A stretch of DNA of 64,000 bases from Algibacillus agarilyticus. Lineage in GTDB: Bacteria > Pseudomonadota > Gammaproteobacteria > Enterobacterales > Alteromonadaceae. Shown here in pieces: positions 34,385 to 43,099 of the stretch (position 1 is the stretch's first letter; each line of letters begins with the position of its first letter). The notes under the pieces were generated by a model. It saw nothing but the letters and a program-made list of their open reading frames with translations. It was not told the origin of the DNA and did not search any database. Where the stretch lies: assembly GCF_003286125.1 (NCBI RefSeq), contig NZ_QMED01000001.1, positions 248,001-312,000 on the forward strand, in the 5' to 3' direction. The position numbers and the translations under genes were made by a program.

Positions 34385-35221
34385 TTATAGCTTAATTTGC
34401 TGATAATTATGTAGTTTATTTTGACGCATAAATTTTGTTATTTTAACGACATATTCATGTTTTTCTTCTGAATAACGTAATAGGCCTTGAGCTAAATCTG
34501 CGCCTTTAGGTATTTTTTTTGCGTTGCGCTGTGTTTCACGAATTTTACGTAAATCAACATAGGCGGTATTCGTATTTAAGTTATGTAAATAAGCACGAAT
34601 AGCATCATTCACCGTATTAAATTTAGCCACTTCATGACTTTTATCTGAATCGCGTGAACTCGGAACCATGCCACAGCCTTTTGTGAAACACCATTGACCA
34701 AATAGATTGTTACCCTGTCTTGAAAAACGAGAACTCCCCCAGCCCGATTCTAAGGCGGCTTGTGTTAACGCCAGCGCGGGTGGAATAAAATCAACACGGC
34801 GTAATAAACGCGTCATCAACGTGGCATTAATATCGGTTTCTGCAATTTTGTATTTTGCCGCGGTTTTTTGTAAAAACTGTTCATCACTTGACGATAAGTT
34901 AGTTAAACCTTGTTCTTGCAGCGCAATAATTTTAGAACGCAGTGCTAAAACATGATTATTTTCAACAAAAATAATCGGATATAATGTATCAAAAAATGTC
35001 GCCTTCTTTTGTTTCACATCTTTGATATCAGAAAACTTAGGCAATTTCTTTAACATATCAACTTGTGTCACAGTCGGTAACGGTCTTACGGTTTGAGCGA
35101 CCTTAGCAGGCGATAAAACCAGCGGTACAACCTCTTCTTCACTTGAAAAAAACCAATAAACCGTGCCTATCACTAATAATAAAACCAAACCCAAAGGCAG
35201 CAGTAACTTTTTAATATTCAT
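34385..35221 (-). CDS. bax: Bax-like glucosaminidase (peptidoglycan hydrolase)
   Basis: Membrane-anchored GH73-type beta-N-acetylglucosaminidase, about 278 residues. An N-terminal anchor (MNIKKLLLPLGLVLLLVIG) is followed by a linker and the catalytic domain (about 130-278). Its motifs are FIPPALALTQAALESGWG (likely catalytic Glu in LESGWG), FSRQGNNLFGQWCF, and the AYLHNLNTNTAYVDLRKIRE segment typical of E. coli Bax. The ATG at 35221 has AGGG about 10 bases upstream; the earlier TTG has no support. Same strand as its protease neighbour, 36 bp apart. Confidence 0.82.
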   Translation of the reverse strand: MNIKKLLLPLGLVLLLVIGTVYWFFSSEEEVVPLVLSPAKVAQTVRPLPTVTQVDMLKKLPKFSDIKDVKQKKATFFDTLYPIIFVENNHVLALRSKIIALQEQGLTNLSSSDEQFLQKTAAKYKIAETDINATLMTRLLRRVDFIPPALALTQAALESGWGSSRFSRQGNNLFGQWCFTKGCGMVPSSRDSDKSHEVAKFNTVNDAIRAYLHNLNTNTAYVDLRKIRETQRNAKKIPKGADLAQGLLRYSEEKHEYVVKITKFMRQNKLHNYQQIKL

Positions 35222-35522
35222 AAATAAAACCCTAATCAAAGCTAACAACGATACTCAGGCTCTTTGACCAGCAAATGAATCGCTGCTCTGTTCTACAAAA
35301 TAAAAACATGAACATGAACTTGAGTGAAATTAATTTTCACATTATACAGTGTTCCTCTTCAAATATAGTTTTTATTTATAGGGGAAAAAAGATACCTAAT
35401 GCGTTGATTATATGCGCTTAATATATCACTAAAAAGTCACAATAATTCCCCCACCTAGAAACTGCACATTTCACTCATAATTAATAAACGAATGTTTTCT
35501 ATTTGGTATCGAGGTATTCGGC

Positions 35523-36605
35523 TTAGTTAGTACTATCCGAGTTTATTCTTACTGTGTTTACTTTTGCTAACTCAAGCGCTTTGTTAAAAGCAGAATTAGC
35601 TTGAGTTTCGATGTTAGGTTTTATACCAACACCTTCAATGCGACCAGAATGAACCGAATAATAATCAGCGATGGGTAAATAAAGCTGTAAGCTTTCAGGT
35701 AAATCAAACATAATTTGCGATAGCATTTCGCCCGCAGTTGGCTCACCAATAACCGTCACATTAGGCAAATTAACCAACGCATCGACTGCAAGTTCAGCGG
35801 CACTTGCTGTTTTTTTGCTAGTCAGCACATAAACCGGCCCTTTAAATATCGGTAGCATAGGTTGAAATTGAACTCGCGTTAACGGTGCTGCTTGTACATC
35901 TTGCCAGAAAGACTTAATCGACCACCCTTGCCAAGCGGCAGGCTTGAGCATATCAGCTTGTTTAGGCGAACTCGCGTTAGCGTTAAACCATTGTTGTGAA
36001 ACAAATCCACCGACATCAAGCGGTGACGTTAACAAGTGTCCGACTAGTGGTTTAACAGCAAATGCACCACCGGTGTTATTACGTAAATCAATAATAAGCG
36101 CACTCGCTTGTTGTGTCACAAGAGTTGAGTATGCTTTATTAATAAACGCAATAGTGTCGTTTCCCATCATGGTATTAATCGTTAAAATGGCAGCACCTTG
36201 TTGCCACGTTAATGAATATGCTTGCTCACCCACATTCATAGTATCTAAATAGTTGGCTAATTGGCTTGCCGACTGATGAGCATGATCTAAACGTACATGA
36301 GAAAAAGGCCCCTGTTGCCAAATAGCATTAAACGCATGAATAAACTCACTTTTACTCAATTTAGATTGTGTTAGCTGTTCTACTTTTTGTTTAGTTGCAA
36401 GGTAGTCGGGTAATGTTAGCGCTTCTGGGTTGTAATGGTGAGCTTTCATTAATTGATTTATTTTGCTGATCACTAAACTCAAGTTAAGTGTATTTTCAGT
36501 CGTTTCGGTTTGATCTAAATTTTGATTGGCTTGCAACAAGCCAGACAAAAATAAGGAAGGAAGTAAAACAAGTAAGCTTAAACGCTTCAACAATAATTTA
36601 TTCAT
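35523..36605 (-). CDS. S41 family (C-terminal processing-like) peptidase
   Basis: Exported serine peptidase of 360 residues. A signal peptide (KRLSLLVLLPSLFLSGLLQA) precedes a helical N-terminal part (about 40-130) and an S41 domain (about 150-340) with ALIIDLRNNTGGAFAVKPLV, then PVYVLTSKKTASAAELAVDAL, where the Ser of TASAAE is the likely nucleophile. The later VTVIGEPTAGEMLSQ is also characteristic, and a final YYSVHSGRIEGVGIKPNI segment fits. A PDZ domain is not evident, so this resembles the shorter S41 hydrolases near PDZ-less Tsp/Tri proteins. It is flanked by 273 and 222 bp of apparently non-coding DNA. Confidence 0.82.
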   Translation of the reverse strand: MNKLLLKRLSLLVLLPSLFLSGLLQANQNLDQTETTENTLNLSLVISKINQLMKAHHYNPEALTLPDYLATKQKVEQLTQSKLSKSEFIHAFNAIWQQGPFSHVRLDHAHQSASQLANYLDTMNVGEQAYSLTWQQGAAILTINTMMGNDTIAFINKAYSTLVTQQASALIIDLRNNTGGAFAVKPLVGHLLTSPLDVGGFVSQQWFNANASSPKQADMLKPAAWQGWSIKSFWQDVQAAPLTRVQFQPMLPIFKGPVYVLTSKKTASAAELAVDALVNLPNVTVIGEPTAGEMLSQIMFDLPESLQLYLPIADYYSVHSGRIEGVGIKPNIETQANSAFNKALELAKVNTVRINSDSTN

Positions 36606-36827
36606 ATCAATAGTACTCTAAAGGTTAATATCACTTGTAGAGCAATAAATACGCCAAAAATTAAACCCTTGTTTTTAAAGAAATAATACAAAATGTAAAA
36701 AATAAAGGCTAAAAATTTTACTAAATAATGGTTAAATTAACCAAAGCAATATTAATGTCTGCTGAACTTACTTAATACGGTTATTTAGCGTTAGTTTATC
36801 TGCACGGCTTAATAACAAAATAGCGCA

Positions 36828-37604
36828 TTACTCGCTAAACTCAGAAGTAGATAAAAACAATTCAGCTCGCTTATAAAAATCAGGTTTGGTTAAAATATTA
36901 CGATGATTCGCATTTTTTACCGTGACGACCAATGGTGATGAAGTAAACGCTTTAATCAAATTTTGGGTATTAACATGCGGCACAACATGATCTGTTTCAG
37001 CAATGAAGATTAAAACCGGTGCGGTTATTTGCTGTGCTCGACTAGCCGAATCAAATTTGTCTTTTAATAAAATAGACATTGGAAACATAGGATAACGTCC
37101 TTGTGCAACTTGTTCGATACTGTCAAAAGGTGTAACCAAAATTAACTTATGTATATTACGGTTAGCGGCCACATAACTCGCCACGCCGGTACCTAAACTT
37201 CGACCTAATAAATCAATCGAATCATGTTCAGTTTTTATATGGTCAAATAATTGTAAGGCGTCACTAAAAATACCCGCTTCTGAAGGCGTACCTTCACTAC
37301 CACCGTATCCTCGGTAACTCATCAAATATACGGTATAGTCACTAAATTGCTCTTTTAAATGCACGGCTTGATGCGCTGGCTTAGTCGCGTTGCCGCCAAA
37401 AAAAATTAACGCGTTGCGTTTACCCGGATTAACTATCAATGTTTTAACATTAATATTGTCATTATTAAGCTCGAGCTCAGCAAATTCATGCTCATATACT
37501 GGCGAAGGAAAAAACACAAAGCTGCGTTGTTCCACATATAAATAAGTGCCTGCCGCAAAATAAGCAAACATTAATAAACTCAAAACAACTTTAAATAGGC
37601 GCAT
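36828..37604 (-). CDS. Alpha/beta hydrolase, membrane-anchored
   Basis: About 258 residues. An N-terminal helix (LFKVVLSLLMFAYFAAGTYL) anchors an alpha/beta hydrolase domain. The nucleophile elbow is GRSLGTGVAS (about residue 133); the Asp is in FIAETDHVVP (about 207) and the His in VKNANHRNIL. The HGG-like oxyanion region is replaced by IFFGGNATKPAH. It resembles membrane hydrolases of the YfhR/BEM46 kind. The ATG at 37604 is preferred over an upstream TTG. MITE copy C begins 32 bp upstream. Substrate unknown. Confidence 0.8.
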   Translation of the reverse strand: MRLFKVVLSLLMFAYFAAGTYLYVEQRSFVFFPSPVYEHEFAELELNNDNINVKTLIVNPGKRNALIFFGGNATKPAHQAVHLKEQFSDYTVYLMSYRGYGGSEGTPSEAGIFSDALQLFDHIKTEHDSIDLLGRSLGTGVASYVAANRNIHKLILVTPFDSIEQVAQGRYPMFPMSILLKDKFDSASRAQQITAPVLIFIAETDHVVPHVNTQNLIKAFTSSPLVVTVKNANHRNILTKPDFYKRAELFLSTSEFSE

Positions 37605-37635
37605 ATCAATAATCAAAATAAGGGTAAAAGTGAGG

Positions 37636-37813
37636 TATAGTCTTCTCGCTCAGGTTTAATGGTTCATTGTCAGCGCTTACTCGCCCCAATCACATAGTAG
37701 AGCATATGCTCATGGCGTCTCGAAGCTTGACGGCTTTGCTTACATGGATGTAAGTACTTCGGTTTCGTCTGGAACTAGAAACCTGCCCCTAAACCCCGAT
37801 CGCTTTGACTATA
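37636..37813 (+). repeat. MITE-like dispersed repeat, copy C (178 bp)
   Basis: TATAGTC (37636-37642) to GACTATA (37807-37813), same orientation as copy A. It lacks the 51-bp block around the CCTAAATCCATTTAGG palindrome and also the 47-bp tandem units, but keeps GAGCATATGCTC, CTTACATGGATGTAAG and the TTTCGTCTGGAACTAGAAA segment. It lies in the divergent promoter region between the alpha/beta hydrolase gene and the agarase gene, 195 bp before the agarase ATG. Confidence 0.9.
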
Positions 37814-38008
37814 TATCCTACCCAAAAACCAAACAAAAGTCGTAACTTATACTCAAAAGAACCATAAATCATATTAAATAAGCAGTTGATAACCTTAGAC
37901 AATCTGTCATCGCTTAAAAAAAGTAGGCGATAATGCGAGAAAAACCTTTAAAAAAACCAATAAATTGTTAATATTGTAAATGTATTTTGTTAACAATAGG
38001 CAAAACAA

Positions 38009-39886
38009 ATGAAACACACAACCTCTTTATTATTATCTTTAGGCTTGTCATTTTCAGCCACCGCGGCCGATTGGGATGCCCTACCGGTTCCAGCCGATGC
38101 AGGAGATGGCAACGCATGGGTTCAACATAAACTATCAGACGACTTTAATTATACCGCGCCTGCAGTGGGTAAAAATGATGAATTTTTTACCCGTTGGAAA
38201 GAAGGCTATATAGGCGATTGGTTAGGTCCTGGTAAAACCTATTGGGAATCAAGTCATTCAAAAGTTGAAAATGGATATTTAACATTACGTGCCAGCCGTG
38301 TTCCGCATGATCATGAAAATACAGATAAAGCCGGTGGGGTATTTTTAGGTAGTGTTACATCAAAAGAAACCGTCATTTTTCCTATTTTTATGGAAGCAAA
38401 AGTACAACTAAGTAACTCAGCGCTAGCATCTGATTTTTGGTTTTTAAGCCGAGATTCAACTCAAGAAATCGATGTAATCGAAGCGTACGGCGGAGATGGC
38501 GTTGATGTTGATGGCGATGGTCAAATTAGTGGCGATGTGGATAAAGACAATCGCTGGTTTTCAAAGAGCCTCCATTTAAGCAATCATACTTTTATAAGAG
38601 ACCCTTTTACCGATTATCAACCTTCTGATTCTGAAGGGGTTGAAGGCACTTGGTATTCTGAAGCTGGCCGCACTAATTGGCGCGACGAATTTATTCGCGT
38701 GGGTGTTTATTGGAAATCGCCGACTCACCTCGAATACTTTGTTAATGGTAAACATGTAAGAACCGTAACCGATACCGGCTACTCTTACCTTGACCCAAAC
38801 GGCACGTTAAAAAGCTTTAATACTGATTTTAACCCGCTTGATAAATATGATTACACAAATGGCGCAGGGTTAAACAAACCCATGCACGCAATAATCAATA
38901 TGGAAGATCAAGATTGGCGTCATGCATTAGGCTTAACACCAACCGATGCCGAATTAGCGGATGATAGCAAAAATACCTACCTGATTGATTGGGTGCGCTT
39001 TTATAAACCCGTAGCTGAAGAAAACCTAGTTGATACATCAACATGGGCTGATGGCGATAGCATTATCACTGAATTTTCGATGTTTATTACGACGGGTAAA
39101 GACAGTGCAGCCGTGGGTGGAGATGACCATGTTGGCTTTAATGTTGCTGCACCAGATAACATTAATTTTAATACGTTAGGCGATTGGGCTACATACGAAA
39201 TTAACTTTCCAAGTAAAGGCTATTACCGCACTGAATTTGTTATAGGCTCAGCAACCGAAACCAACCTTGGTGTACAAGTTTTTATTGATGATACCCCTGT
39301 CGCAATAACGAATTTTGATGGCACAGGCAAATGGGATACCTATAAAACCGTGATCGGTGAAACACTTTATATTGATACACCGGGTGTAAAAACCGTAAAA
39401 ATTCAAAGTGCAGGTAGCGCGGCATGGCAGTGGAACGGCGATGAATTTAGGTTAGTTAACTTAATTAACCCAAGCGATCCGACACCTGATCCAACTCCGG
39501 ATCCGACGCCTGATCCAACTCCGGACCCGACACCTGATCCAACTCCGGACCCAACGCCAGATCCAACACCGGACCCGACACCAGATCCAACTCCGGACCC
39601 AACTCCGGACCCAACGCCGGACCCGACACCAGATCCGACTCCGGACCCAACTCCGGACCCAACTCCGGACCCGACTCCGGACCCGACACCTGATCCAACA
39701 CCTGATCCAACGCCGGATCCGACACCAGATCCAACTCCGGACCCGACGCCAGATCCAACACCAGATCAAGATTCGAGTGATGATGCTAATAATAGTGAAA
39801 GTGGTGGCGAAAGTGGCGGTGGCTCAATGAACTTTTGGCTTATTTTAACAGGTTTAATAATAAGCTTACGCCGTAAGATGCGTTAA
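38009..39886 (+). CDS. Secreted GH16 beta-agarase-like enzyme with CBM6, DPTP linker and GlyGly-CTERM tail
   Basis: Extracellular glycoside hydrolase, 625 residues. Signal peptide (LLLSLGLSFSATAA); GH16 domain (about 22-335) with the catalytic signature EIDVIE at 153-158 (nucleophile E153, acid/base E158) and flanks ADWDALPVPADAGDGNAW and YFVNGKHVRTVTDTGYSYLD like marine beta-agarases. Right after the active-site motif is DVDGDGQISGD (about 166-176), an EF-hand-like calcium loop. A CBM6-type module follows (about 345-490). Then come about 24 DPTP repeats (about 490-590) and a Gly-rich GGESGGGS, a transmembrane helix and Arg/Lys end: a GlyGly-CTERM sorting tail, the substrate type of rhombosortase. 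Agarase activity is inferred from family resemblance; other GH16 galactan activities remain possible. Confidence 0.88.
   Translation: MKHTTSLLLSLGLSFSATAADWDALPVPADAGDGNAWVQHKLSDDFNYTAPAVGKNDEFFTRWKEGYIGDWLGPGKTYWESSHSKVENGYLTLRASRVPHDHENTDKAGGVFLGSVTSKETVIFPIFMEAKVQLSNSALASDFWFLSRDSTQEIDVIEAYGGDGVDVDGDGQISGDVDKDNRWFSKSLHLSNHTFIRDPFTDYQPSDSEGVEGTWYSEAGRTNWRDEFIRVGVYWKSPTHLEYFVNGKHVRTVTDTGYSYLDPNGTLKSFNTDFNPLDKYDYTNGAGLNKPMHAIINMEDQDWRHALGLTPTDAELADDSKNTYLIDWVRFYKPVAEENLVDTSTWADGDSIITEFSMFITTGKDSAAVGGDDHVGFNVAAPDNINFNTLGDWATYEINFPSKGYYRTEFVIGSATETNLGVQVFIDDTPVAITNFDGTGKWDTYKTVIGETLYIDTPGVKTVKIQSAGSAAWQWNGDEFRLVNLINPSDPTPDPTPDPTPDPTPDPTPDPTPDPTPDPTPDPTPDPTPDPTPDPTPDPTPDPTPDPTPDPTPDPTPDPTPDPTPDPTPDPTPDPTPDPTPDPTPDQDSSDDANNSESGGESGGGSMNFWLILTGLIISLRRKMR
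39477..39768 (+). repeat. Tandem 12-bp repeat encoding (DPTP)n
   Basis: About 24 units of a 12-bp GATCCGACACCT-type sequence with synonymous changes (ccg/cca/cct for Pro, gac/gat for Asp). All are in frame, forming the linker between CBM6 and the C-terminal tail of the agarase-like protein. The arrangement is prone to copy-number change. Confidence 0.95.
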
Positions 39887-39910
39887 TTAAGTTATAAAAT
39901 TAAACCACAT

Positions 39911-39944
39911 AAAAAACCGAGAGTTTAAAGCTCTCGGTTTTTTT
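39911..39944 (+). terminator. Rho-independent terminator after the agarase gene
   Basis: ACCGAGAG (39916-39923) and CTCTCGGT (39931-39938) with a 7-base loop and a run of seven T. It also has A-runs on the left, so it may act on both strands. It lies 29 bp beyond the stop codon. Confidence 0.9.
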
Positions 39945-40056
39945 ATGTTATCACCCATTGTTTATTCAAAAATGTAAGTGCGTAGCCTGCACCGCCAATT
40001 ATTTTGACCTTAACTGAAACAAGTAAAACAAATACAACAAAGACAAAATAAAGAGA

Positions 40057-40085
40057 CAAAAAAACGAGCCGCAGCTCGTTTTTAA
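40057..40085 (-). terminator. Terminator displaced from ybiT by a MITE copy
   Basis: AAACGAGC (40062-40069) and GCTCGTTT (40074-40081) with a 4-base loop; the minus strand reads a T-run beyond it (A-run at 40057-40064). It is probably the original terminator of ybiT, which now lies about 270 bp upstream because MITE copy D lies between the stop and this hairpin. It can also act on the plus strand. Confidence 0.7.
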
Positions 40086-40100
40086 TAAAAACCTAAGGGT

Positions 40101-40325
40101 TATAGTCAAAGCGATCGGGTTTTAGGGGCAGGTTTCTAGTTCCAGACGAAACCGAAGTACTTACATCCATGTAAGCAAAGCCGTCAAGCTTCGAGCCCCC
40201 ATGAGTATATGCTCTACTATGTGATTGGGGCCGCCTAAATGGATTTAGGTGTTAGAACGACGCAGGAGCCAAAGTCGAGAGTAAGCGCTGACAATGAACC
40301 ATAAAACCTGAGCGAGAAGACTATA
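40101..40325 (-). repeat. MITE-like dispersed repeat, copy D (225 bp)
   Basis: TATAGTC (40101-40107) to GACTATA (40319-40325), inverted relative to copy A. It contains all modules of copy A except the 47-bp tandem block: the TTTCTAGTTCCAGACGAAA segment, CTTACATCCATGTAAG, GAGTATATGCTC (one mismatch in that palindrome) and CCTAAATGGATTTAGG. It lies between convergent genes and within the 3' part of the ybiT transcript. Confidence 0.9.
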
Positions 40326-40354
40326 TCTAAAAATAACCACAATCTAACTAACAG

Positions 40355-41935
40355 TTAGTGGTTTAAATACTCATCCAGCGTGCCATCAAAATTAATAACT
40401 TGCTTATCTTTAATATCAATAATTCGTGTAGCTAAAGACGAAACAAACTCACGGTCATGACTGACAAAAATAAGCGTGCCTTCATACAGTTTTAGTGCAT
40501 TATTTAATGCCTCAATCGCTTCCATATCCATATGGTTCGTCGGTTCATCCATAATTAATACATTAATATCTTGCAGCATTAATTTGCCAAACAAGAGTCG
40601 ATTTTTTTCACCACCAGAACAGTTGCGCGCTTTTTTGTTTGCATCATCTTCAGTAAATAATAAGCGCCCTAACATGCCACGTATCATTAAATCGTTATGC
40701 ACGGGTCTACGCCACTGCGACATCCAATCCATAATGGTTAAATCATTATCAAATGCTGAACTGCTGTCTTGTGGACAATATCCCACATTAGCATTTTCAG
40801 ACCATTTAACCACCCCATTCAACGGTGATAACTCATTGACTAAACAGCGTAAAAAAGTGGTTTTACCCACACCATTTTCGCCAATCACGGCTAATTTAGC
40901 GCCAGCTTCAAGGATAAGCTCACCTTTAGCAAATAACGTATTATCATCAAAACCGTGACCTAGGTTTTCAAGAATTAAAGCTTGGCGGTGCATTTTTTTA
41001 CCCGCATCAAACCGAATACTCGGTGATACACGGCTTGACGATTTAACTTCATCTAGCTTAATTTTGTCCATGCGTTTAGCGCGTGAACTCGCTTGTTTAG
41101 CTTTAGACGCATTCGCACCAAAACGATTAACAAAGTCTTGTAATTCTTCAATTTCAGCGGCTTTTTTAGAGTTACTTGAAAGCAACTGCTCACGTATTAA
41201 ACTTGATTGCTCAAGAAAATATTCATAATTGCCCGGATAAATACGCAATTCACCATAATCAATATCCGCCATATGTGTACAAACAGCGTTTAAAAAATGA
41301 CGATCATGCGAGATGATGATCATGGTGCATTTTCGTTTATTGAGCTCGGTTTCTAACCAGCTTATAGTGTGAATATCCAAGTTATTGGTTGGCTCATCAA
41401 GCAATAAAATATCCGGATTAGCAAATAAGGCTTGGGCTAATAACACGCGTAACTTTCGGCCTGGTGCCACTTGCTTCATTAAACCAAAATGAAACTCTTC
41501 TTCAATACCGGCTTCAATTAAAATATCACCCGCGCGACTTTCTGCACTATAACCGTCCATTTCAGCAAACTCGCTTTCAAGCTCACCGGCTCTCATGCCA
41601 TCTTCTTCTGTCATTTCAGGTTTTGAATAAATGGCATCACGCTCTTGCTTAATTTTCCATAATGCGACATCACCCATGATCACCGCATCGATTACACTAT
41701 ATTCTTCAAACGCAAACTGATCTTGGCTTAATGTACCTACTTTTAAGCCTTCAGTGATCGACATATTACCTGACGTTGGTGCAAGTTCGCCGCTTAAAAT
41801 TTTCATAAAAGTAGACTTGCCGCAGCCATTTGCGCCAATCAAACCATAGCGGTTACCGTTACCAAATTTAGCCGAGATATTTTCAAATAATGGCTCAGGA
41901 CCAAATTGCATTGTAATGTTCGAAGTAGTGATCAA
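40355..41935 (-). CDS. ybiT: ABC-F ATPase YbiT
   Basis: Cytosolic translation-associated ABC-F protein without membrane domain, 526 residues. Two ATPase domains: Walker [14 protein letters not shown] (about 33) and [12 protein letters not shown] (about 350); Walker [13 protein letters not shown] and [12 protein letters not shown]. The signatures differ: [14 protein letters not shown] in the first, [14 protein letters not shown] in the second. The linker (about 240-310) has [20 protein letters not shown], a segment seen in E. coli YbiT. The N-terminus [18 protein letters not shown] closely matches YbiT as well. The related EttA, Uup and YheS have different linkers. The gene is alone on its transcript. 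Confidence 0.92.
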   Translation of the reverse strand: MITTSNITMQFGPEPLFENISAKFGNGNRYGLIGANGCGKSTFMKILSGELAPTSGNMSITEGLKVGTLSQDQFAFEEYSVIDAVIMGDVALWKIKQERDAIYSKPEMTEEDGMRAGELESEFAEMDGYSAESRAGDILIEAGIEEEFHFGLMKQVAPGRKLRVLLAQALFANPDILLLDEPTNNLDIHTISWLETELNKRKCTMIIISHDRHFLNAVCTHMADIDYGELRIYPGNYEYFLEQSSLIREQLLSSNSKKAAEIEELQDFVNRFGANASKAKQASSRAKRMDKIKLDEVKSSSRVSPSIRFDAGKKMHRQALILENLGHGFDDNTLFAKGELILEAGAKLAVIGENGVGKTTFLRCLVNELSPLNGVVKWSENANVGYCPQDSSSAFDNDLTIMDWMSQWRRPVHNDLMIRGMLGRLLFTEDDANKKARNCSGGEKNRLLFGKLMLQDINVLIMDEPTNHMDMEAIEALNNALKLYEGTLIFVSHDREFVSSLATRIIDIKDKQVINFDGTLDEYLNH

Positions 41936-42250
41936 AGGAGTATCCTATATTTACCGCTTAAAACACGGTAAATGGGTAATAATTTAAAAGAAATAATAAG
42001 GCGACAAAAAGAATGGGGTCGAGCCAAGATAAAGTAAAATAACGTTACCGCTCAAGCAATCATAAAATAAGGCCTTTTAAAGCCGCGCATTATACAGCAA
42101 TCAAAGCAATGACCTAGCATAACTGCGGTTTTGATTAGGTTAATTCGTTCTAATTCTAAGGTTAAAGTTTACTTTGCTCTTAAAACAAAAAAAGCCGATA
42201 ACATTAAACGTTATCGGCTTTTAAATTAAGTATGATGTGGTTGCTGCTTA
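41936..42250. other. Intergenic stretch between rlmJ and ybiT, 315 bp
   Basis: It holds the rlmJ terminator (42187-42220) and the promoter region of ybiT. No further gene, repeat or structured element was recognised by eye. Confidence 0.6.
42187..42220 (-). terminator. Rho-independent terminator after rlmJ
   Basis: AAGCCGATAAC (42192-42202) and GTTATCGGCTT (42210-42220) with a 7-base loop. The minus strand continues with a T-run (A-run from 42187). It ends the ygfB-pepP-ubiH-ubiI-rlmJ set, 31 bp beyond rlmJ. Confidence 0.88.
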
Positions 42251-43099
42251 TTATTCTTCAACCCATTGCTCAGCTAAATAAGTTGCAGGTGCTTCTAGTG
42301 ATAACATATCAGCTAAATAAGGCATGATAGCTTGCATATTACGCATTAAGGTCCAAGGCGGATTAATCACAATCATACCTGCGGCGGTCATGCCAAATTC
42401 ATCTGAATCAGGCTGAACGGCAATTTCATAACGTTGAATATTACGAATACCACTGTCCATTAACTCGTGCTGCATACGCGTTATACGTTCACGCTGCACA
42501 ACAGGATACCAAATGGCATAAGTGCCACTTGAAAAACGGTTATACGCTTTAACAATAAGATCGACCACATTATCGTAATCTTTTTTGATTTCGTAAGGGG
42601 GGTCAATCAACATTAATCCGCGTTTTTGTGCCGGAGGAACCAATCCAATGGCATTCACAAAACCATCTTCTTCAAGCACCTTCATTTGACGATCACGCCC
42701 AGCGAATGCTTTTAATAATTGAATATCGGTTGGATGAATTTCATGGGCAAAAAGCTGATCTTTGTGGCGCATCATGCTTTTAGTAAAATACGGAGAACCA
42801 GGGTAATTTAATAGCTTTTCATGATTATTAAACGTTTCAACGGCTTTTAAATAAGCATTAAGCGCATCTGATTCAACAGGCGGTTTTTCTTGCCATAAAC
42901 GACCAATACCGGTTACGTATTCTTGTGTTTTTTGTGCGTGCGCGCTGGTGAGTTTATAACCGCCCGCGCCAGCATGTGTATCAATAACACAGTAAGGTTT
43001 ATCTTTTAAATTTAAGTGCTGCAATATAGCAATTTGTACAATGTGTTTTAATACATCGGCATAATTGCCGGCGTGATAAGAATGTCGATAACTTAGCAT
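42251..43099 (-). CDS. rlmJ: 23S rRNA (adenine-2030-N6)-methyltransferase RlmJ
   Basis: SAM-dependent methyltransferase for A2030 of 23S rRNA. The 282 residues open MLSYRHSYHAGNYADVLKHI, the hallmark RlmJ N-terminus, followed by PYCVIDTHAGAGGYKLTS (motif I) and MLIDPPYEIKKDYDNVV (catalytic DPPY, about 163-166). The final segment GMIVINPPWTLMRNMQ is also characteristic. Its start codon directly follows the ubiI stop codon, implying one transcript. Position after ubiI is unlike E. coli and is a lineage feature. Confidence 0.93.
   Translation of the reverse strand: MLSYRHSYHAGNYADVLKHIVQIAILQHLNLKDKPYCVIDTHAGAGGYKLTSAHAQKTQEYVTGIGRLWQEKPPVESDALNAYLKAVETFNNHEKLLNYPGSPYFTKSMMRHKDQLFAHEIHPTDIQLLKAFAGRDRQMKVLEEDGFVNAIGLVPPAQKRGLMLIDPPYEIKKDYDNVVDLIVKAYNRFSSGTYAIWYPVVQRERITRMQHELMDSGIRNIQRYEIAVQPDSDEFGMTAAGMIVINPPWTLMRNMQAIMPYLADMLSLEAPATYLAEQWVEE

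Noticed and set aside
39461-39769. Long antisense ORFs opposite the DPTP repeat region
   Set aside because: They are produced by the 12-bp repeat read in other frames (Arg/Trp or Leu/Gly/Pro repeats) and have no independent start signal or protein-like sequence.
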